From contig CM055112.1 of NCBI GenBank assembly GCA_029204225.1, positions 42,128,545 to 42,192,544 of the forward strand: DNA of 64,000 nt, written 5' to 3'. This DNA comes from Diphasiastrum complanatum. Lineage: Eukaryota > Streptophyta > Lycopodiopsida > Lycopodiales > Lycopodiaceae. The notes beneath the pieces were generated by a model. The model saw nothing but the letters and a program-made list of their open reading frames with translations, was not told where the DNA came from and searched no databases. Every line of letters begins with the position of its first letter. Positions within the stretch are counted from its first letter, which is position 1. The position numbers were made by a program, and so were the translations under genes. Of the stretch, positions 54,536 to 64,000 are shown piece after piece.

Positions 54536-57303
54536 TAAAAGACAAAGAGAAGAACTTCAAAGTGGTAGCCAAGGGAATGCAAGAAGGAGGTCTTTACAAG
54601 CTTTTCACAACCATTCCTAGCCAAGAGGCCTTGTCTGCAAGAGATACTAATCGGGACAAGCTTTGGCATGAGAGATATGGTCATTTGAGTTACAAAAGTT
54701 TGCAAGTTTTGAACAGGCACAAAATGGTAGTAGATCTTCCTAGCATTAAGTCTTCTTCAGATACATGTGAGGCTTGTGCATTAGGGAAGCAACAGAGAAA
54801 AAAGTTTCCAAAGGAGAAAGCTACCAGGGCCAAGGGCATTCTTGAACTTGTGCATTCAGATTTATGTGGTCCCATGCAGGTCAAATCAGCAGGGGGGGCA
54901 TACTATCTCATGACCTTCGTAGATGATTTCTCTCGAAAGGTATGGGTCTATTTTCTGAAACTGAAATCTGAAGCGTTCAAATACTTCAAACAGTGGAAAG
55001 CTATGGTGGAAAACCACACAGGAAAGAGGTTAAAGACTCTCAGGTCAGATAAGGGTGGTGAGTATATTTCTGATGAGTTTAAAGATCTTTGCAAAGCATG
55101 TGGGATAAAGAGACAGTTTACTGCTCCACATACACCGCAGCAAAACGGCGTGGCTGAGCGGAAAAACAGGTCTATAGTTGAGTGTGCGAGGAGCATGCTC
55201 AAGGCAAAGGGGTTGCCAAATTCTTTTTGGGCAGAAGCGGTAGCAACTGCTGTTTTTCTATTGAATAGAAGTCCAACCAAAGCAGTTGAAGGAATCACGC
55301 CAGAAGAGGCATATAGTGGCAAGAAGCCCAAAGTGGGCAGCCTTCGAGTATTTGGGTGTACAACATATGCACATATACCAAAGGACTTGCGAAAGAAACT
55401 TGATGCAAAATCCGTAAAGTGTGTCTTTCTTGGGTATAGTGAAGGTGAGAAAGCTTATGTGCTATATGATCTCGAAAACAGGAGGAAGATCCTAAGTCGA
55501 GATGTCATCTTTGATGAAGAGCATGCACCCAAGATACAGGAGCAGGAGAAGGAAGGAATTACTGAGTTCATACCCTTGATTGATTCCACGGATGAGGATC
55601 CTAGTCAAGAGTCCTGTAAGCCTCAAGTGCAGGAGCAACAACAGGAAATCGAACCTACTAGTTCGAGACCTCTTTTTGGCCAAGTACCAGAAGCAGAAGT
55701 TGGGGACAAACGGAAGACTAAAACAGTACCATGGGATACGTGGTCACCATCCACATCACCTACTGCTAGGAAGAAGCTACCTAGGTGGTATTGGGAAACA
55801 ATCAAAGAAGGTCAAATGATTGAAGAAGGAGAGAGCAGTGAACAGGGTGTCAGAAGATCTCTTAGGTCTCATGAGAGACAAGAGACTAACTTTGCTCTTA
55901 TGTCCACTATTCTGAATGCAGATGAGCCACAATTCTTTCACGAAGCCGTGAGAGAAAAGGTATGGCAACATGCCATGCAGGAGGAGTACGACTCCATTGT
56001 CAAGAATGACACATGGGAGCTCACTACATTGCCAGAAGGGAAGCAACCAATAGGTTGCAAGTGGGTCTATAAGACCAAGTTTCATGCCAATGGAACAGTG
56101 GACAAGTACAAGGCAAGGTTGGTGGCGAAAGGCTATGCTCAGCAAGAGGGGCTAGACTATGATGAGACATTCGCACCTGTTGCTAAAATGACATCTATCA
56201 GGACCGTCTTGGCTATAGCCTCATATTTTGATTGGGATGTCCATCAAATGGATGTCAAGAGTGCCTTTCTTAATGGGCACCTACAGGAGGAGGTTTACAT
56301 GGAACAACCGCAGGGATTTGAAATAACAGGCAAGGAGAATCTGGTTTGCAGGCTTAGGAAAGCCTTGTATGGGCTCAAACAGGCGCCAAGGGCTTGGTAT
56401 AGCCGAATTGATGAGTACTTTGCAAGGCAAGGGTTTGAGAAGAGTAAGTCTGATTGCAATCTTTATGTCTTCAGGGAAGGAGAAGACTTTGTGGTTGTTG
56501 TGCTCTATGTGGATGATCTACTCATCACGGGAAGCAATAAGAAGCTTATTGCTTGTGTTAAGAAGAATCTTTCTAATGAGTTTGAAATGAAAGATTTGGG
56601 TTTGCTACACTATTGCCTAGGAGTTGAAGTTTGGAAAGGAAAGCGTTGTCTTTTTATCTCACAGGCAAAGTATGCACAGAAATTATTGAAGAAGTTTAAC
56701 ATGCAAGAAAGCAAACCAATCAGCACACCCATGGATGCAAGCAACAAGCCATCAAAAGATGATGGTCCAGCATTTGCAGATGAGACGCTCTATCGTCAGT
56801 TAGTGGGCAGCCTGATTTACCTTACTACCACCAGGCCAGATATTGCTTATGCGGTTGGAATCGCAAGTCAATACATGTGTAAGCCTACCGAAGCACATTG
56901 GAAGGCAGCCAAGCGGATCCTACGATATGTGAGAGGGACAGTGACTTATGGGATTGGATACACGGATGACGGGAACCTTCAGCTGGAAGGCTATTCAGAT
57001 TCTGATTGGGCAGGTGATAGAGACGATCGGAGATCGACGACAGGCTATTGCTTCAGCCTAGGTTCAGGGGCTATATCGTGGTGCAGTAAAAAGCAGCCTA
57101 CTATTGCTCTATCGTCTACCGAAGCTGAGTACAGGGCGACTACGAGGTCCGCCTGTGAAGCCATTTGGTTACGCCGTCTACTTGAGGACATGCAGATTGC
57201 TCAAGTAAGACCTACATTGTTACATTGTGATAACCAAAGCTGCATTCAGCTTGCAAGGAATCCAGTCTATCATGCACGGACAAAACATATAGAGGTGGAC
57301 TAG
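54528..57303 (+). pseudogene. Copia-5 pol: integrase, reverse transcriptase, RNase H; protease missing
   Basis: The frame starts LLVKDKEKNFKVVAKGMQEG, which is downstream of where protease should lie. Pre-integrase zinc: LWHERYGHLSYKSLQVLNRH and CEACALGK. Integrase triad: LVHSDLCGPM, LRSDKGGEYI, PQQNGVAERKNRS. RT: KARLVAKGYAQQEGLDYDET, QMDVKSAFLNGHLQEEVYME, VVVLYVDDLLITGS (intact). RNase H: GYSDSDWAGDRDDRRSTTGY, LSSTEAEYRA, HCDNQSCIQLARN. A TAG at 57,301-57,303 (after KHIEVD) stands where a sense codon is expected. It cuts off the last conserved block NNQTADIFTKPLS, encoded at about 57,361-57,399. Pol is in the +1 frame relative to gag. Confidence 0.92.
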
Positions 57304-57468
57304 CATTTTATACGAGAGAAAGTGCACAGTGGGGAGATCGAGCTAGTTTATTGCGACACCAACAACCAGACAGCTGATATTTTTACTAAACCACTTAGTA
57401 AAGATAAGTTTGAAAAGTTCAGAACTTTGTTGGGTGTCAGTTTGAATAAAATTGCCATTAAGGGGGGG
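57304..57468 (+). pseudogene. Copia-5 RNase H tail beyond the stop, and polypurine tract
   Basis: HFIREKVHSGEIELVYCDTN then NQTADIFTKPLSKDKFEKFR remains open after the TAG, showing the stop is a recent point change. The polypurine tract AAGGGGGGG at 57,460-57,468 abuts the 3' LTR. Confidence 0.9.
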
Positions 57469-57869
57469 TGTTGAAGAGTAATGCCTATTTTACCCCTTTT
57501 TTGGCTAAGCATTAGTTAAGTTGTACATAACTCATGGGGCCTGTTTTAATTAAATGCATGACCCCCCCTTTTTGTTAAGTTATGTAAATTAGTGCAAGTG
57601 GCCCACTTGGCCAAGTAGCTCACTCCCATGGTTGACACCTAGACTTTCCATGCATGTAAAGGAGGTGCTTGCCTCACAAGGGATTTGGAGGACCCACGCC
57701 CTCCTCTCTCTTACTAGCAATTCATTTCTTCTTGAGACTTTTGAGTTTGTGAGATGCTCATGCAATTCTCCTTGTGTGTGATATTTCCATAGCCAAGTTT
57801 TCTCAAGCTTTCATAGTTGATCTAGCATCTGAGTTAAGATACTCCATAGCTAGGTCTTGTAATTCTTCA
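57469..57869 (+). repeat. Copia-5 3' LTR
   Basis: 401 bp, one difference from the 5' LTR by eye. Followed by target duplication ACTCA. Confidence 0.97.
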
Positions 57870-57874
57870 ACTCA

Positions 57875-58497
57875 TGCTTATATCAGACAACATATTTATC
57901 GTAGCTACATACGCACTATCTTTGATTGGAATAGGCTATACTCGCGATATCGAATCAACGCATCCTTCACATATTGTTCACGGTCAAATTGACTCGGGCA
58001 CGCTAAAGCAATATCAGCCTTTTTTGACTTATGCTCTCGAACGATTTCCTTCTCGTCAAAACGATATCGATTCAACGCGTGCAGTAATGAAGAGTCCTCC
58101 TCCGAAATCATTCAGTCGCGTTGAACGGATATCAGGTTCAACGCCCGACCCTGATAAGGTCAAGATACATTTCTATGGCACACATCTACTACGGTTGGAT
58201 GCTACGGGTACCCCTGTCCTTCCAGGATATCTTACACAGCCATTATCTTTTGGTCTGCGATACCGTATGGGACAGCTCTGAGTCTCTTCTCATCAGCTGG
58301 CTATTGAGACGGGTAGATACACGGACACTCCCAGATTGCAGAGGATATGTCAACTTTGTTCTCTTCATGAAATGGAGGATGAGTTCCATTTCATCTTTCG
58401 CTGTCCAGTATATTACGAGATCAGGGGGCGTTACCATTGTTTATACAGAGATACCCCTCTCACGTTGCGATCGTTCCTCGAGTATCCAGATGTGTAG
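57875..58497 (+). pseudogene. LINE ORF2 C-terminal part with Cys/His domain
   Basis: The sequence resumes after the Copia-5 target duplication with AYIRQHIYRSYIRTIFDWNR, then passes through several frame changes. A frame from about 58,280 gives HQLAIETGRYTDTPRLQRIC, then QLCSLHEMEDEFHFIFRCPV. Its CX2CX3HX7HX4C pattern is the usual LINE C-terminal zinc-binding domain. The frame ends FLEYPDV and TAG at 58,495. Confidence 0.75.
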
Positions 58498-58499
58498 GT

Positions 58500-58775
58500 C
58501 TTCTATTGAGAGAGATGTATACTCTACGAGCTTCACTTCTACCTACCACAAATATGGATCGTAGCCAAGCTCATATTACCCAGTTTTTCCATAAACGAGA
58601 CAGAGAGGACATTTCTGTTTTGGATTTTGAAGTCCCCACTCGGAGATCGAAGACACAGAGAGTCTCACATATTTCTGCTAGATCCAGGATCACTAGATCT
58701 TCACGGGCTTCTTGCCAGTCCACAGCACGCTCCACTACTACTATCACTCATTATTTTCAGCTTACTCGTAGCTAG
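58500..58775 (+). pseudogene. Possible LINE ORF2 C-terminal extension with PIP-box-like motifs
   Basis: One frame over from the Cys/His domain, the plus strand stays open to a stop after TRS at 58,775 and reads SQAHITQFFHKRDRED, then TTTITHYFQLTRS at the very end. QAHITQFF fits the PCNA-interacting consensus Qxx[ILMV]xx[FY][FY] exactly; TTTITHYF fits except for the Gln. A single frameshift between 58,480 and 58,510 would make this the end of ORF2. Whether it was translated is inference. Confidence 0.45.
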
Positions 58776-59000
58776 TCTCCTCCGCAGAGCAGGTGGTTAA
58801 GCTCTTGCATTGTACCCTCGCAAGCTGGTGGTCAAGCTTGGATATTTCTTCTTCTTAGAGATAGCGAGATAGATATGCTAGTTTCTTGTCTTCTTCTCTT
58901 TTCTACTAGTAAATAAGTCCGTATGCGGACAATGCTCCTCACCTTTTGTACTCTCTTTTCTCTTATGTACCTTTGGGTACCAAAAGACATTAATAATAAT
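58776..59000 (+). other. LINE 3' untranslated region and TAA-repeat tail
   Basis: Non-coding sequence after the last LINE frame, ending AGACATTAATAATAAT, the kind of simple-repeat tail some LINEs have instead of poly(A). Pyrimidine-rich sequence resumes at once (TTCTCTCTC), matching the TC tract on the 5' side. Confidence 0.55.
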
Positions 59001-59849
59001 TCTAATTCTCTCTCCCCCCTATTACGACCAGGGGAAGCACACAAGCTAGCCATTTATAACAGTCTAACGATAGGGCCTTTGCTTCTACATTATCTAGTCA
59101 TTCTTTCGTACCCTTCTGCATGGGCTCCATCAACGATCACAATCCAACCCTATATGTTCCTCCTAATCAATTCAACCTACATACACTTCCAATTCAACAT
59201 AAGGCCCAAATGCCAAAATCCCCTCATATCTATGCTTCAAAATTTTCCTTTCAATAGTTCACTCGAAACTCAAGCCATGCATCACACTACATCCCTTCAC
59301 TTTGCAATATCGATTTCAATTTCATCCAAAATTTCAAATCACATAAAAACTCCAAAACAAAAAACACAAGTTCTCAAAAGATACCTAGTATGATGGCACT
59401 AAGTTAAAACCTCCATCATCTTTTTGCCCAAACGAGCTCAATTCGGCACATCTCTAGAAATACAACCAAGAAAGCTATTGTGCTAGGGCTTTAAGAAAAA
59501 AACAGTTTATGAGCACACTAAAAATAACAAGCTCATCGATAAACTCACATTGCTAATCCACGCAACACATATCTCTACCATTACCCATCTCCTCAACTTT
59601 GCAGCCATAGCAAATTTTCCCCCTCCTAGTGCACAAATGTCATTCACCCCATCCACAAAACTAGCAACCCCATGACACCAGAAATTTACCCACACCATTA
59701 TAATTGACCCCGTTGTTCCCAAACTTTATGGGATCATACTTCAAACAGTAGTAAGCTATGAAGCAAAGTCCAAGAGATCACATGCTCTAGGACGAGTAAG
59801 ATTGCGATGACAACATTCTACCTTTGATCATACATTTACTCTCTAATTA
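59001..59849. other. Spacer, nothing recognised
   Basis: Probably still PRMT4 intron 1 or 5' flank. I looked on the minus strand for the missing first PRMT4 exon and found no convincing match. Confidence 0.4.
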
Positions 59850-60960
59850 TCATTGAGGAAGCCAAGTTTGAAAAGGAGAAGATATATTGTTGTTTTGTGG
59901 ACTTCAAACGTGCCTTTCACAGAATAGCGAGGCATCGCCTTGTGTAGAGACCAAGGGACCTCCAACTGTCCCAGGGGCATAATACTTCCAATAATGACTT
60001 TGTATGAAAGGGTTTTAGGATGCTTCCAAATTAATGACATAATTTTAGAGTTGATATTGAGCACCCTGGGGTGAAGCAGGGTTATTTTCCCTTCCCTACA
60101 CTATTTGGCCTCTACATTGATGAGCTAGAGTCGATTAATTCTCGAGACAATGGTCAAGGCAGCAAACCGGGAGACAACTTGATCTCTATATTACTCTATG
60201 CAAACCATGTGATCTTTACTTCACCTTCAAAGAAGGAGAGACATCAAGATACCCTACTCTCCTTCTGCAAAGGTTGGGGCCTAGAGTCAATATCCCAAAG
60301 ACCAAGATGACGGCCTTTAATAGTTCCACATTATTTTTCTAGAGACAATCATTCTGCCCAGTTGGTCAACCCCTGGAAATTGCCTCGCCTTATACTTGCC
60401 TAAATGTCCTCTTCAGGGGGCCTATTTTCAGCACAAGTTGGGGCTTGAGGGCTAACATTTCAAACACTAAGGTCATGGTCTTCAATACTTCCAAAGCTTT
60501 TTTTCAGCGTCAAGAGCTTATATTCAACAGGGGTACGAGCATCCGAGGCAAGCAACTACGGCTAGACTTGGGAAGGAATATTTTTGCTTTGTCCAACTAG
60601 AGAGGTTTATTTTAGGAGATTTATTTGGAATGCCTCGAGTAAGTGTCGGCTCTTTGATACTATTGTGAACCCCACAACCCTATATGTTGCACAACCTTCA
60701 TGTTCTAGTATCTCTTCTTCTTATTTCTCTCATTTGCAGGTTATCATGTTATCACGCATGATTCGAGCTAAGCCCTCAGTTCCACAACAGATCATCCTTG
60801 CTGAGTTTGCAATCACACCACTTTACGTTGATGCCATCTTTCAGCTTATTATTTATATTTAAAGAGTTATGGACTTCCCAATAACAGAGTTGAGATATTC
60901 TCGATTGACACTTGAATCTTCGCAACATCTCCATTCTCGAGGGTTATTAGCTCTCATGGT
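59850..60960 (+). pseudogene. Older LINE reverse transcriptase fragment
   Basis: Plus-strand blocks: KIYCCFVDFKRAFHRIARHR (about 59,876), GVKQGYFPFPTLFGLYIDEL (60,069), SILLYANHVIF (YADD degraded to YANH) and LQVIMLSRMIRAKPSVPQQI, ILAEFAITPLYVDAIFQLII (60,735-60,860). The last part matches the LINE at 52.45-52.58 kb (LMLRKMIRDKPSVPHDIILA), so both are one family. Many stops. It retains the CCFVDF block deleted from the larger LINE. Confidence 0.85.
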
Positions 60961-61289
60961 ATTCTCAATGTTTTCACTTGATACATTCAGCATTTCCATT
61001 TCACATCTCCCCGCTAGGTCTAATCAATATACCAAGCGCTAGAATTATTGAGTTCATATTCATAGTACTTGGCATGTTGAGTTGGGGATCAAACCTAACT
61101 TTTATCAAACTTACTTCCTCAAGTTCGCTCCAAAATCATAGCTACCAAGATCACGATTGCCTCAAACAATTGTTGTGATTTCCAGCTATGTCATCACGGC
61201 CTTATTGTCTTAGTTCACTGCTGGTTAAAGGAGAAACCACGGGCCCTAAAGCATCATTGTTGCCTCTTGAAGTGTCAAAATTGAATTCG

Positions 61290-62540
61290 ATGTGAGATGC
61301 TTAAGATCCCTCAAGATCCCCCATACAATCAACAAGGCCAATGAATATTAATTCTTATTCTTTTTGTGCATCAGTAATATTCAACATGTATGCTTTTGTG
61401 GTAGGCTAATTCAAGAACTGTTATCATGCTATACTCTTTAATGCAACTCTTCCTAGGCCATTGTTGAGAATTCATTAAGAGAAGCTCGTTGAGTCTCTCT
61501 CTCATATGGTAGCGAAAATCATCTAGTCGCAAAAATCCTTAGGTAGCGAAAGTCCTCGTTGTTGAGTACCCTCAAGCCATTGTCCTAAACCCAATTTTTT
61601 CAACATCCTCACTCTTAATTTGAATCTCATGATACCCTAATCTCAAATCGATTTTGGTGAAGTACTTTGCCCATGTAACCAGGCAATTCATCCATTCAAG
61701 GAAAGCGGTATCTATTTTTTAAGTTAGCTTGTTCAATTTTTTTTAGTTCACACAAAGACGAGTTCCTCCATCTTTTTATTAACCAAACATACAGGTGCTC
61801 CTCGAGGGGACTTACTAGGCCTAACATGGGCCATTTTTTAATAGTTTTGCAATTGCATAAACACTTCATCCTCTTCCTTAGTCTTCATTCTACATTGATA
61901 CAAGTGCACTTTCGGGAATAAGTTTTATCTCATGGTCGACAACCCAAGAGGGGGGAAGACCCTCTAGTAGTTGTTCTAGAAAAGCGTCACTAAATTCTTG
62001 CCTAAGTCTCCTAAAGGTTTCACCTTCTGCTGAATTTTCTTCCTTTAGGTTATCAATCATTAGTGCAAGTTGCAAATGATAATTTCGTAGTTGCATTCTT
62101 CAAGGTAAACAAAATCTTTTCACCAATACAAATAAGAATCACAATACACATTGTTAATGCATTCAACTCTTTCCAAAGCATAAAGCATAGAAGGAGAAGA
62201 AATATCCACATTTCCATTAAGCTCTATGAGTGAGCCATTATGCAAGAATGACAAGCTATGGGTTACATAGTTTTTCTTCAATGACTCATTTCATTCGTAA
62301 TACCACTCCTCGCCAAGTATTACATCGACTTTTTCCAATTTCATTATGTGAAAGTCTAAATTATCCTTATAGGCTTGAGAGGAACTATCCGGTCCCATAC
62401 TTGATTACCAAGTACCGATGGTCACTTTGCTTTGTTCCCACCTTTAGCTTCTGCAATAACTTGGAGTTGATTCACATCCTATACAACACCTACACAACTT
62501 TGTGTAGATGCCAACAACATTAAAATCCACTTAAGGAAAG
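61290..62540 (-). pseudogene. Gypsy protease-to-RT remnant
   Basis: Minus strand: LDFHIMKLEKVDVILGEEWY (protease C-terminus, about 62,365-62,305), EFSDAFLEQLLEGLPPSWVV then DHEIKLIPESA (start of RT, about 62,020-61,905), KKDGGTRLCVN and AKYFTKIDLRLGYHEIQIKS (about 61,670-61,610), a hallmark Gypsy RT block. Stops throughout; no LTRs identified. A different Gypsy lineage from the 40-45 kb element. Confidence 0.8.
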
Positions 62541-64000
62541 TAGAGAAAAACTCCTCATGTGTTGCACCTATGATACAAGATGTTCTTACTGTAACGGGAT
62601 CTGTGTCAAACAGTTCAACAAGAGCCATCCTCGTTCTTCGCCCCAAATCACATCCTCCTCTATGAGAAGACTAGGACAAAATCCAGAGTTTGTTGATGAC
62701 ACACTTTTCCATAGAGATCAACTACATCGCATCGCCCAGCCATGTTGCAATTAGAGTTATCCAATGTATCATGAGGAGACACACTTGTCATTCTCCCAAA
62801 AAACATCGAAGGGCCCTAGATCTACTCTCCCTCATGTTGCTACTCGTATCACATCCTTCTTCAACATGAGCAAGATGTGATGATACTGCTATATCTTTTG
62901 ATATTATTGTAGTAGGATACATTATATTTATGCACATCTCATTCGGTTCAATTTCCAGTAGTTAGATATGTTTGTTCTTTTTGATACCGTTTTGAAGACA
63001 TTTCATAGACTCCCACAATTACCACATACTTGACATGTACTTTTTTCGTCTGATATGCCTTTTGGCATGGGAAAGACATTAATAAACTTTCTATCCAAAT
63101 ATAGCATATCGCAACTTTCTACATCATCTCAATGCTCTATCTTCGCTACCACCTATCTATTGCAAACTCTTACACACCACCCACAGCTACAATCTTAACT
63201 CAAACCATGATTCTAACGTCCAATGGGCCGAAGAAAGGCACCTATGTTCATATTTAGACACATCTAGGTTTCTAAGAATCGAAATTCTCTCCAAAAAATG
63301 CAACATAAACTTTACAACGAAGGATAAAAGCCCTAATCGATTATTTGCAATTCAAAAATGTAACCTCAAAACATGCAATATGTAGATAGAATCCAAAGAA
63401 AGAAAGTTGATCTTGAAGGTGCAGATGAAGAGGAAAGACACCAAGGCTACCAGTATCCATTCATAACTAGATGAAAAACCTATGGAAGCTACTTATTAAA
63501 TTGATACGGCCAAAAATATCAAGCACCACAAAAGAAAATATGCCCGTTCGGCAATTCCATCAAGTTGTGAACATTTGAGAAGACCAACCTAACACTACAC
63601 TCTAATTATTTGGGCGGCATTTACATAGAGGATCAATTACGACAATCCATCGGTTTTTTCATTCATCTAACATGATAAAACTTGGAATATCTGCAAAAGA
63701 TAGAATGCTATTCATTTATATGCACATGACATGATGCAAATAGAAGAGTAAAACACAGTCTGACAAAGACAAAAACGTTAAGGCAAGATCAAAAGATCTT
63801 CGGCGCAAATAGGCTTAAGACTATGCTCAAAATTTATCCAACCTCATGATTGGCAAAACACGATAATACATGATAATGGCCTTGTCTAAGGGATAGCATT
63901 TGATATGTTCTCTTTGCATACTTCTAGAAAGAGTCCATACAAGAGGAACAATGCCCTATTGAATGAAACTTAAATGAAAACACTTCAGAATTTAGGATAA
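62541..64000. other. Right edge, nothing recognised
   Basis: AT-rich sequence with short random frames on both strands. The first exon and promoter of PRMT4 could lie here or further right, but I cannot support a position. Confidence 0.4.

Larger units (their letters stand above)
52749..57869 (+). mobile_element. Copia-5, very young Copia retrotransposon lacking protease, nested in the LINE
   Basis: LTRs at 52,749-53,149 and 57,469-57,869 (401 bp each, TG...CA) differ by eye at a single position (A versus C in GGGGCATG/GGGGCCTG). The target duplication ACTCA is perfect (52,744-52,748 and 57,870-57,874). Primer site and polypurine tract are canonical. Gag and pol frames are long and clean, yet the protease is absent and a TAG ends pol before the last RNase H block. 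LTRs made identical at insertion have had almost no time to diverge, so it moved recently, perhaps with enzymes from an intact relative. Confidence 0.95.
49160..59000 (+). mobile_element. APE-type LINE, split by the Copia-5 insertion
   Basis: Plus-strand order: 5' leader, ORF1 (from ATG 49,261; coiled coil and nucleic-acid-binding C-terminus), ORF2 endonuclease (50,307-51,150), reverse transcriptase (about 51,660-52,640) and a C-terminal Cys/His domain (58,300-58,497), then a tail with TAATAATAAT (58,991-59,000). Copia-5 interrupts it at 52,749-57,869. It lies in the first visible PRMT4 intron, opposite to the gene. Sequence before (AATCTCTCTC) and after (AATTCTCTCTC) suggests insertion in the TC tract. 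Damage includes an RT deletion, YTND in place of YADD, and frameshifts, so it is dead. Confidence 0.88.

Noticed and set aside
55777-56145. Antisense frames of 60-127 codons across Copia-5
   Set aside because: They mirror clean pol coding sequence and have no family features.
61890-62096. Possible first PRMT4 exon on the minus strand
   Set aside because: The translation (LEGLPPSWVVDHEIKLIP) is a Gypsy protease-RT linker, not the PRMT4 N-terminus.
1-64000. CRISPR arrays, bacterial operons, rRNA or tRNA genes
   Set aside because: No regularly spaced short repeats of CRISPR type and no rRNA similarity noticed. Isolated tRNA genes cannot be excluded by eye, but none was recognised; the GGTATCAGAGC hits are primer-binding sites.

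Overview
The window looks like nuclear DNA from a land plant with a large, transposon-rich genome. The only recognisable host gene is a plant-type CARM1/PRMT4 protein arginine methyltransferase. It is split into small exons by introns of up to 10.7 kb. Nearly every other coding signal is a retrotransposon: Copia, chromovirus-type Gypsy, an APE-type LINE, and one LTR element with no coding capacity. TTTAGGG-type telomere-like repeats and initiator tRNA-Met primer sites fit a plant. The long introns would suit a gymnosperm or fern, but the sequence does not settle this.

Layout. 1-6.75 kb: a decayed minus-strand Copia (Copia-1) interrupted by a complete 3.0-kb non-coding LTR element (LARD-like) that landed in the reverse transcriptase YVDD codons. 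6.75-7.56 kb: a Copia fragment in the opposite orientation (Copia-2). 7.78-13.25 kb: a full-length but mutated plus-strand Copia (Copia-3). 13.25-15.6 kb: no gene seen.

15.7-49.1 kb: PRMT4 on the minus strand. I place fourteen GT-AG exons that join in phase into 529 codons, from part of the N-terminal PH-like domain through the SAM-binding and catalytic core to a glutamine-rich C-terminus and stop. The first exon with the start codon was not found; it lies beyond 59 kb or outside the window. The introns carry a Copia fragment (23.0-24.4 kb), a diverged array of about 0.78-kb repeats (26.5-29.8 kb), a LINE fragment (35.3 kb), a hAT transposase remnant (38.1 kb) and a Gypsy element (40.08-45.13 kb). 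The Gypsy has non-canonical LTR ends, an internal inversion and a deleted reverse transcriptase.

49.16-59.0 kb: a LINE beside a (TC)n tract in the first visible intron. It is split by a very young Copia (52,749-57,869) whose 401-bp LTRs differ at one position and which is flanked by a perfect 5-bp target duplication. This Copia lacks its protease and has a stop near the end of RNase H. 59.85-60.96 kb: an older LINE fragment of the same kind. 61.3-62.5 kb: a minus-strand Gypsy protease/RT remnant. 62.5-64 kb: nothing recognised.

The host gene presumably works alone as a nuclear histone/protein arginine methyltransferase. The rest is a record of nested transposition, with order of events readable at two nests: Copia-1 then LARD, and LINE then Copia-5.
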